From Luteitalea sp. (GTDB lineage Bacteria > Acidobacteriota > Vicinamibacteria > Vicinamibacterales > Vicinamibacteraceae): a stretch of DNA of 64,000 nucleotides. Below, in pieces: positions 26,754 to 35,764 of the stretch. The notes beneath the pieces were generated by a model that was given only the letters and a program-made list of their open reading frames with translations, was not told the DNA's origin and ran no database searches. Every line of letters starts with the position of its first letter. The first letter of the stretch is position 1. The translations under genes were made by a program, and so were the position numbers. The stretch is from the NCBI GenBank assembly GCA_009377605.1, contig WHTT01000012.1, forward strand, positions 38,067-102,066. Direction: 5' to 3'.

Positions 26754-27530
26754 TCATTGATTGACGCCGCTCGCGAGGAACCCGCCGTCGACAACCAGCA
26801 CATGGCCCGTGATGAAGCTGGCCGACTCCGACGCCAGGAGCACGGCAGCGCCTTGCAGCTCTTCGACATGGCCGAAGCGCTTCATCGGAGTGCGCAGCAG
26901 GAACTCTTGCCCGCGCGGCGTACCATCGAGCAGCTGTGCGTTCAGCTCCGTTCGGAAGACGCCAGGCGCAATTGCGTTGACGCTCACGCCGTGCGGCGCG
27001 AGCTCGATCGCCAACGACTTGGTGAGCGACGCCACCGCCATCTTGCTGGCCGAATACGCCGCGACCTCGTGAAGCGACACGAACGATCCCAGCGATGCAA
27101 TGTTGATGATGCGGCCCCAGCGGCGCTCGACCATGACCGGCGCAAAGACCTGACACACCCGCCAGGTGCCGGTGAGGTTCGTCTCGAGGATACCCTTCCA
27201 CTCCTCCTCCGGCTGGGTGAGCGTCACCGCGCGCTTGGTGCGCCCTGCGCAATTGACCAGAATATCGGCGGCGCCCAGCGTTCTCAGTGTCTCGTCGCGC
27301 AGCTGCTCGAGCGAGGCGCGGTCGCCGACGTCCGCCGGACATCGCACTGTGCGCCGCCCGCGCCGCTCGATCTCGGCCGCGACTTCCTCGACGAGCGCCG
27401 TCCGGCGCCCCGTCGCCACGACGTCGGCCCCTGCCTCTGCGAGCCCCATCGCCAAGGCGCGACCGATGCCTGACGTCCCGCCAACAACAACCGCCACACG
27501 CCCAGTGAGATCGAGTCCACGAAATGCCAT
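26754..27530 (-). CDS. SDR family oxidoreductase, sugar-acid dehydrogenase-like
   Basis: A 258-residue classical short-chain dehydrogenase. The cofactor site is VVVGGTSGIGRALA (TGxxxGIG with Val-Gly in place of Thr-Gly), the structural motif is NCAGRTKR in place of NNAG, and the catalytic Ser and Tyr-x3-Lys are in NIASLGSF and YSASKMAV. It resembles gluconate 5-dehydrogenase/KduD enzymes. In this operon a fructuronate reductase or a KDG 5-dehydrogenase would fit; no uxuB-type gene is present to do the former. It is the first structural gene after the GntR gene. Confidence 0.85.
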   Translation of the reverse strand: MAFRGLDLTGRVAVVVGGTSGIGRALAMGLAEAGADVVATGRRTALVEEVAAEIERRGRRTVRCPADVGDRASLEQLRDETLRTLGAADILVNCAGRTKRAVTLTQPEEEWKGILETNLTGTWRVCQVFAPVMVERRWGRIINIASLGSFVSLHEVAAYSASKMAVASLTKSLAIELAPHGVSVNAIAPGVFRTELNAQLLDGTPRGQEFLLRTPMKRFGHVEELQGAAVLLASESASFITGHVLVVDGGFLASGVNQ

Positions 27531-27543
27531 GATGAGGGTGACA

Positions 27544-27554
27544 AGGTCTGACCA
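27544..27554. promoter_or_regulatory. Candidate FadR-family operator
   Basis: AGGTCTGACCA matches the FadR consensus TGGTCNGACCA at all fixed positions but the first. It lies 14 bases upstream of the SDR start, over the likely leader of the sugar-acid operon. The regulator encoded just upstream belongs to that family. Confidence 0.5.
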
Positions 27555-27709
27555 CGTGGAGCGCTAACCGTGACCCAGATGCCCGGTTCTTCTATCATCC
27601 GCCCCACGGGCTGTCAAGAACTAATGCGCTGATTCTAGGTAGGTTCCGCGCACCGTGCGCTGCCAATGCGGCTTGGATCAGACCCGAAGTGGTCAACCGA
27701 CCGCATGCC

Positions 27710-28516
27710 CTACGTGTCTGATGGTATCTTCTCTGACGGTAAACTCCCGCCGTCTGCCTCCGCTGCGGCCTCGGGTCCGCCGTTGGCTGGTTCCCCGCTC
27801 GTGTCTTCGGCGAGCAGCCGCTCCCGCGACGTGCGCAAGTGCCTGTCCATTGCATTGCGCGCGCGGTCCGGATCGTGCGCCCGCAACGCCTGATAAATCG
27901 TGCGATGCAGGTCCGCCGCCTCCTTGAGCTGCGGACCGTGCGCCCGGCCGGCAGTCTGCCGCCGGTGCTCATAGAACAAGGCGGAGACCATCTCCACGAG
28001 CGACGCCAGAATCGGATTGCCCGAGGAGGTCGCGACCGCGCGATGAAAACGGATGTCGTGGACGAGGAACGCTTGCTTGTCGTCCATCGACGCGTACATG
28101 CCGGTGATCTCCTCGGCAATCGTCGCGAGCTGATCCCCCGTGGCGCGCTCAGCCGCAAGACCGGCGACGCCGACCTCCAGCACGCGCCGCGCCTCGAACA
28201 TCTCCGTGGGCGTGAAACCGTGCAGCGCCGCGAGAAAGCTCAGCGGCTCGCTTCCCAGCATCGGTGGCCCACCACGAATGAATGTTCCGGCGCCGTGACG
28301 AGACTGCACAACACCCATCGCCGCGAGCGCGCGCAACCCCGCCCGCACACTTGGCCGACTCACGCCGATGTGCACAGCGAGCTCGCGCTCCGCCGGCAAG
28401 CGATCGCCCGGCTTCAACCCGCCGTGCTCGATGAGCTGGCGCACATGAGCCACGACCTTCTCGGCCGCAACGCTGTGAAATCGTGTGAGCGCTGAAACAT
28501 CAACCGTCGAGGTCAT
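27710..28516 (-). CDS. GntR-family transcriptional regulator, FadR subfamily (FCD domain)
   Basis: A 268-residue regulator. Residues 10-85 form a winged helix: LKPGDRLPAERELAVHIGVS, RPSVRAGLRALAAMGVV, SRHGAGTFI. Residues about 110-245 form an FCD ligand domain, with metal-ligand candidates in HDIRFHRAVATSSGNPILASL. FCD regulators commonly sense sugar acids such as mannonate or fructuronate (UxuR, ExuR). It heads the sugar-acid operon and is strikingly similar to the regulator at 37546-38349, with the same recognition helix. Its start codon lies inside a FadR-like box, consistent with autoregulation. Confidence 0.9.
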   Translation of the reverse strand: MTSTVDVSALTRFHSVAAEKVVAHVRQLIEHGGLKPGDRLPAERELAVHIGVSRPSVRAGLRALAAMGVVQSRHGAGTFIRGGPPMLGSEPLSFLAALHGFTPTEMFEARRVLEVGVAGLAAERATGDQLATIAEEITGMYASMDDKQAFLVHDIRFHRAVATSSGNPILASLVEMVSALFYEHRRQTAGRAHGPQLKEAADLHRTIYQALRAHDPDRARNAMDRHLRTSRERLLAEDTSGEPANGGPEAAAEADGGSLPSEKIPSDT

Positions 28517-28520
28517 ACCA
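28510..28520. promoter_or_regulatory. Candidate FadR-like box over the GntR start codon
   Basis: The minus strand reads TGGTATGACCT, 8 of the 10 fixed positions of TGGTCNGACCA, and contains the ATG of the regulator gene. Binding here would block both transcription elongation and translation starts. Confidence 0.35.
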
Positions 28521-28676
28521 ATGCACTACGTCTGATCAGGTTTTGGCTCTCGAACGGTACCACTTCCACAAGAATCGTGTCAAACGACGCCGATATCGAC
28601 GCTCGCACCGTGAGACACGGCGCCCCGGCGATGAAACAGGGTGATGATTTGACACGCCTCACAAGTAGTGGATTAA

Positions 28677-28783
28677 CCATTCGACTCGCCTTCCGCTCAC
28701 CTAAACGGCGAGCCACTGACAGGGAGAATGCCCTGAGCGAGGGAGCGAAGCGACCGAGTCGAAGGGCCGAATCCTGATTCCTG
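28677..28783. repeat. Palindromic and octamer-like intergenic sequence behind the TIM-barrel gene
   Basis: Contains CCATTCGACTCGCC (28677-28690), also found in inverse form at 18129-18142 and, as CCATTCGACTCG, at 49518. The minus strand just after the TAG stop at 28784 reads caggaatcaggattcggcccttcgactcgg in pieces, i.e. two caggaatc/aggattc words followed by an imperfect GCCCT...AGGGC hairpin. Probably a terminator-like or mobile palindrome; the rest of the 267-base gap shows nothing more. Confidence 0.5.
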
Positions 28784-30025
28784 CTAGGACCGATAGGCTT
28801 GCCGGCCAATTCCTTGCACGGGAATGCCCTGCGCCTGCAGGACCTCGTGCTGCAACGCGTACATTGCCGCCGCCGCTCGATCGATCGCGCGGACGAACGC
28901 AACCGACCCTTTCAGGATCGGCGCGACGCGCTCGCGGTCTTGAATGCGTGCCTTGGGGTACTCGTGCTCGACGATCAGGAAGGTCTCGGAAACGTCGAGC
29001 TTCAGGAGCTCACGTGCCGCCACTTGATGATCCAACCAGTCGACGGTGCGGTTCTGCAAGTACGCGAGCGGGTCGTGACGCGCCGTGCCTGGGAGCTCGT
29101 GCTCGCACAAGACGATCTGTTTCTTCCAGGCGTTCAGCTGATCCGCCGGATTCGTGGATGGCTGGCCGTTCACCCAGTCTCCACGCTCGAGCGTCTGTCC
29201 GCCGTAGCCCCACGCCGAGACCCCCACGGCGTCGATGACCTGCCCCTTGACGTGAAAGCCGCCAATCAGGAACTCGTACCCTTCGTCTTTGAGATATTGA
29301 AAGATCGAGCGCGTATCCTGGCCCATCAAGATGGCATGCGACGGATCGTAATGAATACGGAACTGGTCGCCGACGCCGTGCCGCTCGCAGATCCGATGGA
29401 GGGCGATCCACGCCCCCGGCGTGTACGCAATATTGTTGTGAAAGCTATCGCCCGTCGTCCAGCCCGGCATCGGACACTGTTCGACGCGATAGATCAGCCC
29501 CCGCGCCTTCGCCTCCTTCAGAAGCGGTATGAAGCTCTCCTCGAAGTCGCGCAAGTCCTGGTCCATGCTCTGGTCGAAGTTGCGACCAACGAAGCCGCAG
29601 ACGGCCTCCACGCCGAGCAGCTCGCACGCCTCGAATACACGGCGCATGAAGTCATGCTTCTTCTTGAGAAGCGCCGCATCTGGGTGGAGCATGTTGTCGA
29701 AATAGCCGACTTCCGAGATGCCGATCTTGTGCGCGTCGAGCGCAGCCTGCACACGGCTTGCGCGTCCCTTCGTGAATGGCTGCCGTAGGTCGAGTGTGTT
29801 GGCCACCGGATCGAGCATGGCTTCAGGCGGCACGTCGGCCTGCGAGGGATGCAGCGCCGCGGACAGTTGGATGTAGTCCACACCGAGGTCATGCGCGAAC
29901 GCCACCCAGTCTTCGATAGCGCGATCCGGATCCGCGTCGCGAACGTCGCGCGGCGTGAGCTCCTGCAACGCCGCCGTGAGGATGCCAACCTTCATGTACT
30001 TCGGTTCGAACGCTTTCACCGTCAT
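28784..30025 (-). CDS. Sugar phosphate isomerase/epimerase-like TIM-barrel protein (cytoplasmic)
   Basis: A 413-residue protein starting at ATG with CGGAGG seven bases upstream; ATG 29995 is possible. No signal peptide. Barrel strands carry [79 protein letters not shown] and a late Glu in [16 protein letters not shown]. It is longer than usual for the family (about 280-330), with extra loops after strand 1. Transcribed last in the GMC operon, it probably rearranges or cleaves the keto-sugar product made by the oxidoreductases, but its substrate is unknown. Confidence 0.85.
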   Translation of the reverse strand: MTVKAFEPKYMKVGILTAALQELTPRDVRDADPDRAIEDWVAFAHDLGVDYIQLSAALHPSQADVPPEAMLDPVANTLDLRQPFTKGRASRVQAALDAHKIGISEVGYFDNMLHPDAALLKKKHDFMRRVFEACELLGVEAVCGFVGRNFDQSMDQDLRDFEESFIPLLKEAKARGLIYRVEQCPMPGWTTGDSFHNNIAYTPGAWIALHRICERHGVGDQFRIHYDPSHAILMGQDTRSIFQYLKDEGYEFLIGGFHVKGQVIDAVGVSAWGYGGQTLERGDWVNGQPSTNPADQLNAWKKQIVLCEHELPGTARHDPLAYLQNRTVDWLDHQVAARELLKLDVSETFLIVEHEYPKARIQDRERVAPILKGSVAFVRAIDRAAAAMYALQHEVLQAQGIPVQGIGRQAYRS

Positions 30026-30061
30026 GAACAGCCTCCGAAAAAGATGCCTGTCATCTTTTCC

Positions 30062-31228
30062 TCAATACTCGACCTTCACCCACTTGTTGCCTGCCCTTGC
30101 GCTCTCGAGCATGGCATCCACCAGGCAGTTTGCGCGGTAGCCGTCCTCGAAGGTGGCAAACGCGGGTGGTTGCTCGTCACTCCTCGGATCCCGTCCCTCG
30201 GCGATGTAACCGTACACGTCGCGCATCACGTTACAGAACGCATCGGTCCAGGCTTCTTGGTGTCCGCCGGGGAGGTGCGCATACCGGCGTGCCGGCTCGT
30301 CGAGCAGCGACGGGTCCTTCAGCAGGAGCTGGTTCGGCTGGTCGCGTCGGCCAATCCAGAGCTCGTTTTGCTGCTCCTGGTACCAACGCAGCGACCCGGT
30401 TGCGCCGTTCACTTCGAGGAACAGGTCATTCTTGTGGCCGGCGCTCACCTGGCTCACGGAGAACACGCCCCGCGCGCCCGAGTCGAACCGCACGAGCACT
30501 GTCGCGAGGTCCTCGACCTTCATCTCCACTTCTTCCAACTGCTCGTCGGCCCTGGCCGCCGCAAACGCCTCGCGCGAGCCGGTCGGCTTCTTGCGCTTCG
30601 GAATGGTCGTCGACAGATCAGCAAGGACCTCGGTAATGCGTGTGCCGGACACGTGCTGCGCCACGTCGCACCAGTGTGAGCCAACATCACCGAGCGCCGA
30701 CGAGGCGCCACCCTTGTCCGGCTCGAGCCGCCACGAGTAGTCGGTGTCCAGCAATAGCCAGTCCTGCAGGTACTGGCCGAACACGAAGTGCGGCCGGCCG
30801 ATGTCGCCGCGCGCGATCATGAGTCGCATCTGCTGCACGAGCGGGTTGCCCCGATAGTTGAACGTCACGGCATGAACGACACCCTTGGCGCGGGCGCCAT
30901 CGAGCAGCTTGCGGGCCTCCACGGCATTCATCGCCAGCGGCTTGTCCGAGACGATGTGCTTGCCCGCTTCGATGACTGCGAGGTTGACGGGATAGTGCAG
31001 GTAGTTCGGCGTGGTGTTGTGAACCACCTGAATGTCCGGGTCTCGAATGAGCGCTTCATAGCTCGCGTACGACTTCGGCACACCGAGCTGCTCCGCCTTG
31101 GCCTTCGCCGATGCCTCGCTGCTCGCAGCAATGCCCACCACGTCCACGAACCCCAACCGCCGCACGGCGTCGAGATGATGCGGGCCGACAAAGCCGGCGC
31201 CAACGATACCCATGCCAACACGCTTCAT
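30062..31228 (-). CDS. Gfo/Idh/MocA family oxidoreductase (cytoplasmic)
   Basis: A 388-residue protein. I start at ATG 31228, with GAGGAGA upstream, not at the longer frame-open start, which lies inside the GMC gene. No Tat signal. Rossmann motif VGMGIVGAGFVGPHHLDA; the EKP hallmark is replaced by IVSDKPLAMNAVEA, a tolerated change. ALGDVGSHWCDVAQH holds the usual catalytic-region His. Its ATG overlaps the GMC stop (ATGA), so the flavoenzyme and this NAD(P) enzyme are co-translated. A role in processing a sugar-derived keto compound is likely. Confidence 0.88.
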   Translation of the reverse strand: MKRVGMGIVGAGFVGPHHLDAVRRLGFVDVVGIAASSEASAKAKAEQLGVPKSYASYEALIRDPDIQVVHNTTPNYLHYPVNLAVIEAGKHIVSDKPLAMNAVEARKLLDGARAKGVVHAVTFNYRGNPLVQQMRLMIARGDIGRPHFVFGQYLQDWLLLDTDYSWRLEPDKGGASSALGDVGSHWCDVAQHVSGTRITEVLADLSTTIPKRKKPTGSREAFAAARADEQLEEVEMKVEDLATVLVRFDSGARGVFSVSQVSAGHKNDLFLEVNGATGSLRWYQEQQNELWIGRRDQPNQLLLKDPSLLDEPARRYAHLPGGHQEAWTDAFCNVMRDVYGYIAEGRDPRSDEQPPAFATFEDGYRANCLVDAMLESARAGNKWVKVEY

Positions 31229-33048
31229 ATGTCTCCTCGCTTCATCTCTTCCTTGAGGAAGTCCATCGTCCGCCAGCACATGGCGAGGATAGACCAAGTG
31301 GTGTTCTGCGTGCCACCCGAGACGAACGGCGCCGCGTCCGCGAGGTAGACGTTCGAGACGTCGTGCAGTCGACAGAACTTGTCGGTGACCGACGTCTTGG
31401 GATCCTCGCCCATGCGCGCGGTCCCGATCTCGTGAATCGACCAGCCAGGCGGCAGCGGCTCGCGACGAACCTGGATGTTCTCGGCTCCAGCCACTGTCAA
31501 CATCTCTTCGATCTGCTCCGCCATGTCCTCGACCATCTTCATCTCGTTGTCGCCGAACCGGTAGTCGAAGCGCAGCACCGGAATGCCCCACGCGTCCTTC
31601 ACCTCCGGATCCAACAGCACACGATTCTCTTTGCGCGGCAACACCTCACCGAACCCGCCCAGGCTGATGGGCGCCGGATACCACTCGCGCACTTGCTCCT
31701 TGAACGCAGAGCCGAACCCCTCGATCTCATGCGCCATGGCGGGATACTCGGCGCAGCCACCGCCACCCTGAAAGTGATAGCCCCGGATGAAGCGCGGGTG
31801 GCGGTCCGTGAGGTTCCGAAAGCGCGGCACATACGGCGCCACTGGCCGCCCATCGTCCAGCGTCGGCGCCGTGCCCTTCCGAATGGGAATGTACCCGCTT
31901 CCCCCGATGCCCATGAGATGCTCGCTGAGATAGCAGCCGAGGACGCCCGACGAGTTGCCCAATCCGTTCGGGTAACGGCGCGACCGCGAGTTGAGCAGAA
32001 TACGTGTGGACTCGAGGGCGCCGGCGCCAAGGATGACAACACGCGCCTTGAAGTCCATGACATCGCGCGACACCCCATCGATCACGCGGACGCCGGCTGC
32101 CTTGTTGGTGGCCTCGTCGAAAAGCACTTCCGACACGATCGACTGTGGACGAACGGTCAGATGCCCGCTGTCGCGCGCCGGATAGATCAGCGCCGTGGGC
32201 GAGTGGAACGATGCGTTGAGGTCGCACCCGCGGCCGCAGCGCCCCCGCCCCATGCAGCGCGCGCGGTACTTACTGAGAACGCCATCGGTCGTCACACCCG
32301 CGCGTCCGGGGATGTAGTGGCGGTCGAGCTTCGCGATAGCGCGCTTGAAGTGCACTTCGACGCAGTTGAGCTTCGACGGACGCTGGAAGATACCGTCCGG
32401 CACCTGCATGAGCCCTTCCTTCGTGCCCGAACATCCGAGCAACTCGTCGACCCTGTCGTAGTACGGCTTGACGTCCTCGTAGGAGATCGGCCAGTCGACG
32501 TCGTACCCGTCGTGACTCGCAGCCTTGAACTCGAGCGGGCCATAGCGCAAGGCGCCACGGCCCCAGAAGTTCGTCTTGCCACCGAGGATCCGCGCCCGAA
32601 CCCACGCAAACGGCGTCCCGGTTGTCGGGTGCTCCTTCTCGTTCACCACCCAATTGCGCGTGAAGGTGCTCCCGGCGTACGACATCAACTTCTTGTACGG
32701 TGCGAACTCCGGATGATTCCCGTACGGCCGGTCGTACATGTTGTACTCGGCCACGGCGATGGGCCGCTCGCCCTCGGGTAAGCGGCCGCGTCGCAGCGAC
32801 GCGTACGGCCACTCCATCGTGCGGTACTCCTTTTGACCGTCGATCATCCGCCCGGCCTCGAGGAGCAGCACCTTGACGCCCGCCGTGGCGAGCTGGAACG
32901 CCGCCATGCCCCCGGCGGCACCGGAGCCCACGATAATGACATCCCATGCGCCTGAGCCCGGATGGATGGAAGAGGCGAGCTTGCGCGTCTCTTCCATCGC
33001 CGCGGTCAGATCAGGTCCTTCGATCGTCAGATCTCTCTCGCCTTGCAT
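31225..33048 (-). CDS. GMC-family flavoprotein dehydrogenase with cysteine cluster motif (copy 1)
   Basis: A 607-residue enzyme starting at ATG 33048 after AGGAAGG. FAD site: IIVGSGAAGGMAAFQLATAG with the acidic end LLLEAGR. The C-terminal GMC catalytic region has HEIGTARMG (His) and SGGTQNTTWSIL (Asn). Between them, CMGRGRCGRGC (C-x5-C-x3-C) resembles the Fe-S cluster region of bacterial FAD-glucose dehydrogenase alpha subunits. There is no signal peptide; such catalytic subunits ride through Tat on a small partner, here the subunit-3-like protein encoded 85 bases upstream. A glucoside 3-dehydrogenase or gluconate/glucose dehydrogenase activity is inferred. Confidence 0.9.
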   Translation of the reverse strand: MQGERDLTIEGPDLTAAMEETRKLASSIHPGSGAWDVIIVGSGAAGGMAAFQLATAGVKVLLLEAGRMIDGQKEYRTMEWPYASLRRGRLPEGERPIAVAEYNMYDRPYGNHPEFAPYKKLMSYAGSTFTRNWVVNEKEHPTTGTPFAWVRARILGGKTNFWGRGALRYGPLEFKAASHDGYDVDWPISYEDVKPYYDRVDELLGCSGTKEGLMQVPDGIFQRPSKLNCVEVHFKRAIAKLDRHYIPGRAGVTTDGVLSKYRARCMGRGRCGRGCDLNASFHSPTALIYPARDSGHLTVRPQSIVSEVLFDEATNKAAGVRVIDGVSRDVMDFKARVVILGAGALESTRILLNSRSRRYPNGLGNSSGVLGCYLSEHLMGIGGSGYIPIRKGTAPTLDDGRPVAPYVPRFRNLTDRHPRFIRGYHFQGGGGCAEYPAMAHEIEGFGSAFKEQVREWYPAPISLGGFGEVLPRKENRVLLDPEVKDAWGIPVLRFDYRFGDNEMKMVEDMAEQIEEMLTVAGAENIQVRREPLPPGWSIHEIGTARMGEDPKTSVTDKFCRLHDVSNVYLADAAPFVSGGTQNTTWSILAMCWRTMDFLKEEMKRGDI

Positions 33049-33133
33049 CGCCTTCCTCTGCCACATTGAACGCGGGGCCTTCCACCTTCGCGCTTTGCGC
33101 GTCGGTGGACGAGTCAGGCCCCGCGACCGAATC

Positions 33134-33784
33134 TCACGGTTTCTGGCCGCAATGGGGGCACGGCTCGCCGTCGACGGTCTTGCAGCCGACGAACTCGGGC
33201 AGATGCTGGTTGCCCTTGTACCCGAGCTCTTTGTGGATGCCAATCTCCGACGTATAGTAGCCGCGGACGGTGGCCTCCTTGGTGGTCTTGAAGAACTTCT
33301 CGAGTCCCGACTGCGGATCACGTTCGTGCTTGCTCATCTCCGTGAGCAGCTCGGTCGTCTGGGCGGCATTCAGCAGTGCGAATGACGCTTGGAACCGCTC
33401 CCGGCTCAGGCGATCCACCTCTGACAGACCGTCGGTCCACGTGGCCTGGGTCTCTTCATCCGATTCACTGAGCAACAGGTCGATGTAGTCCGCCACGCGC
33501 GCCGCCCGCGCACCCGGGGAATGTCGATCGGCAGGAATGATGGCTTCCGCCAACGCGTCCAGGTCCTTGTACTGTGCCGGGGTCAGGAAGCGGAGCGTCG
33601 GCGGCGCCTGCGATTGCTGAATGCGGGCAAAAGCACGGGCGCCCTCGTCCGAGAGGTACGGCCACAGCGCAAAGCCGCCGACGCCGGCGCCCAACGCCTT
33701 GAGCGCCCCCCGCCGCGTCACGCCTCCGACCGAAACCAATTCCTGCTCGCGAAGATCTTCTGGCACGTACCCAATTCTCCACAC
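33134..33784 (-). CDS. Gluconate 2-dehydrogenase subunit 3-like protein, Tat signal (copy 1)
   Basis: A 216-residue protein. A twin-arginine stretch, GGVTRRGALKALGAGVGGFAL, lies at residues 20-40. The body fits the subunit-3 family: LRFLTPAQYKDLDALAEAIIPAD, SPGARAARVADYIDLLLSES, LNAAQTTELLTEMSKHE and the C-terminal GYYTSEIGIHKELGYKGN. In known complexes this small subunit escorts the GMC catalytic subunit to the periplasm and stabilises it. The partner gene follows at 33048. It ends in CPHCGQ, an extra pair of cysteines that copy 2 lacks. Confidence 0.88.
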   Translation of the reverse strand: MWRIGYVPEDLREQELVSVGGVTRRGALKALGAGVGGFALWPYLSDEGARAFARIQQSQAPPTLRFLTPAQYKDLDALAEAIIPADRHSPGARAARVADYIDLLLSESDEETQATWTDGLSEVDRLSRERFQASFALLNAAQTTELLTEMSKHERDPQSGLEKFFKTTKEATVRGYYTSEIGIHKELGYKGNQHLPEFVGCKTVDGEPCPHCGQKP

Positions 33785-33850
33785 GTAGCGCGCGTGGCCT
33801 TCAGGCCGCGCTCGCTACAGGCGAAGGGGCTAAAGCCCCCCTCGCTACGT
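33783..33850. repeat. GC-rich double hairpin upstream of copy 1
   Basis: GTAGCGCGCG...GGCC-TTCA-GGCC...CGCTCGCTAC forms a long stem, followed by GGGGCTAAAGCCCC inside a second one. The flanks (CGTAGCG, CTCGCTACG) match the element at 20824-20860. It sits between two dehydrogenase units and could terminate or attenuate the upstream one. Confidence 0.55.
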
Positions 33851-33855
33851 CCTTG

Positions 33856-33919
33856 CCCTTGATCCCTTGATCCCTTGATCCCTTGATCCCTTGATCCCTA
33901 GATCCCTTGCCCCCTAGAT
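33856..33919. repeat. Octamer array C (CCCTTGAT type) containing a stop codon
   Basis: Eight units: cccttgat five times, ccctagat, cccttgcc, ccctagat. The last unit supplies the TAG stop (33914-33916) of the minus-strand GMC gene. Coding-strand polarity is atcaaggg. Confidence 0.9.
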
Positions 33920-35764
33920 GGTCCGTCTCTTCATCTCTTCCTTGAGGTAATCCATCCCGCGCCAGCAGAGCGCCAGGATCGTCCAGGTCGGGTTCTGGCA
34001 GCCGGCCGACACGAAGATGCTTCCGTCGACGACGAAGAGGTTCTTGACGTCATGCGTCTGGCCGAAGGAGTTCGTAACAGACTTCTTCGGGTCGGTCCCC
34101 ATGCGTGCCGTGCCGAGCTCGTGAATCGACCAGCCTTCGGTCAGCACGTCGCGCGTCACCTTGATGTTCTCGGCGCCCGCCGCGTGCAGCATCTCCTCCG
34201 CGGTGTCCGCCATGTCCTTGGCCATCGCCAGCTCGTTGTCACCGAAGCGGTAGTCGAAGCGGAGGACAGGGCTCCCCCACGCGTCCTTCACCGCAGGATC
34301 GAGCTCCACCCGATTCTCGTGCCGCGGCAAGACCTCGCCAAACGCACCGATGCTGATGGTCGCCGGATAGTGCACACGCACTTGCTTCTTGAACGGCGAT
34401 CCAAAGCCGGAGAGGTCGTGCGCGAAGCCTGGGTACTCGGCACAGCCCCCACCGCCTTGGAACCCATAACCACGCAGAAACGCGGGATGCTTCTCCTCGA
34501 TGTTCCGGAACCGGACGATGTAGGCGCTTTGCGGCCGGCCATCGTCGAGGCTGGACGCACGCCCCTTGAAGACTGGAAGGAAGCCGCTTGCTCTGGGCCC
34601 CATGATGTGCTCGCAGAAGTGATGTCCCACGAGGCCCGATGAGTTCGCCAGCCCATTGGCGTGCTGCTCCGACTTGGAGAGGAGCAGGAGCCGCGTGCTC
34701 TCGAGCGTGGAGGCTGCGACGACGACGACGCGCGATTTGAAATCGAGCACGTCGCGCGTCTCCGAGTCGATGACGCGGACACCGCTGGCCTTGCTCGTCG
34801 AGGGATCGACCAGGATCTCCGCCGCTATCGAGTTCGGCCGCACCGTCAGATTCCCGGTGTCGCGCGCCGGAAAGATGAGCGCGGTCGGCGAGTGCATCGG
34901 TGCTTGCAGATCGCAGCCGCGACCACATCGTCCTCGCCCCATGCAACGCGAGCGGTACTTGTTCGCCACACCGTCGGTCGTGACACCCGCGCGGCCGGGG
35001 ATGATGTGCCGCCCCATCTTGGCAACCGCGGTCTTCAGGACCATCTCCGGACAATTGAGCTTGACCGCTCGCTGGAACTTGCTGTCGGGCAGCTGCGCGA
35101 GGTTCTCGACCGTGCCACTGATGCCGAGCAGGTCGTCGACCTGGTCGTAGTACGGAGCAATGTCCGCGTACGAGATCGGCCAATCCTCACCGAAGCCATC
35201 ACGGCTGGCCGCTTTGAAGTCGTAATCCGACAATCGCAGGGCGACGCGGCCCCAGAGGTTGGTCTTGCCGCCCAAGATGCGCGCGCGCACCCAGGCGTAC
35301 CGCGTGCCGGTGGTCGGATGCTCCTTCTCGTTGACGAGCCAACTGCGCGTGAAGGTGTTGCCAGAATAGGAGAGCAGCTTCTTGTGCTTCTCCAACTGCG
35401 GCGCCGTGCCGTACGGCCGGTCGATCATGTTGTACTCGGCGACGTCGAGCGCGTGCTCGTCTGGCGGCAGTCGATGGCGTCGCTCCGTCGCGTACGGCCA
35501 CTCCATCGTGCGGTATTCCTTCATGGGATCCAAGAGGCGGCCCGCTTCGAGCAGTAAGACCTTCACGCCGGCGGTCGCGAGCTGGTACGCGGCCATGCCG
35601 CCGGCCGCGCCCGAACCGATCACAATCACGTCGTACGGTTCCTTGCCCGGCGTGATACGTGCAGCCTCCGCGCGCGACTGCGCGAGCTGCGCCGTCACGA
35701 CCTTCTGCTCGTCTTCGTATTTCGGCTGCGCGGGTGCCTTTGGTGCGGATTGCATGGTGTTCAT
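33914..35764 (-). CDS. GMC-family flavoprotein dehydrogenase with cysteine cluster motif (copy 2)
   Basis: A 616-residue paralogue of the protein at 31225-33048. FAD site VIVIGSGAAGGMAAYQLATA; C-terminal HELGTARMG and SAGCQNPTWTIL hold the expected His and Asn. The cysteine cluster CMGRGRCGRGC is fully conserved between copies. Its start codon overlaps the stop of its subunit-3 partner (ATGA). Differences in the N-terminal extension (residues 1-40, Lys/Gln-rich) and in loops suggest the two copies act on different glycosides or anomers. Its stop codon is embedded in an octamer array. Confidence 0.9.
   Translation of the reverse strand: MNTMQSAPKAPAQPKYEDEQKVVTAQLAQSRAEAARITPGKEPYDVIVIGSGAAGGMAAYQLATAGVKVLLLEAGRLLDPMKEYRTMEWPYATERRHRLPPDEHALDVAEYNMIDRPYGTAPQLEKHKKLLSYSGNTFTRSWLVNEKEHPTTGTRYAWVRARILGGKTNLWGRVALRLSDYDFKAASRDGFGEDWPISYADIAPYYDQVDDLLGISGTVENLAQLPDSKFQRAVKLNCPEMVLKTAVAKMGRHIIPGRAGVTTDGVANKYRSRCMGRGRCGRGCDLQAPMHSPTALIFPARDTGNLTVRPNSIAAEILVDPSTSKASGVRVIDSETRDVLDFKSRVVVVAASTLESTRLLLLSKSEQHANGLANSSGLVGHHFCEHIMGPRASGFLPVFKGRASSLDDGRPQSAYIVRFRNIEEKHPAFLRGYGFQGGGGCAEYPGFAHDLSGFGSPFKKQVRVHYPATISIGAFGEVLPRHENRVELDPAVKDAWGSPVLRFDYRFGDNELAMAKDMADTAEEMLHAAGAENIKVTRDVLTEGWSIHELGTARMGTDPKKSVTNSFGQTHDVKNLFVVDGSIFVSAGCQNPTWTILALCWRGMDYLKEEMKRRTI

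Noticed and set aside
31111..32781. Long plus-strand ORF (556 codons) opposite the first GMC gene
   Set aside because: It is antisense to a gene with clear FAD and catalytic motifs; its text is rich in Arg, His and Val as expected for GC-rich shadow frames, with no domain.
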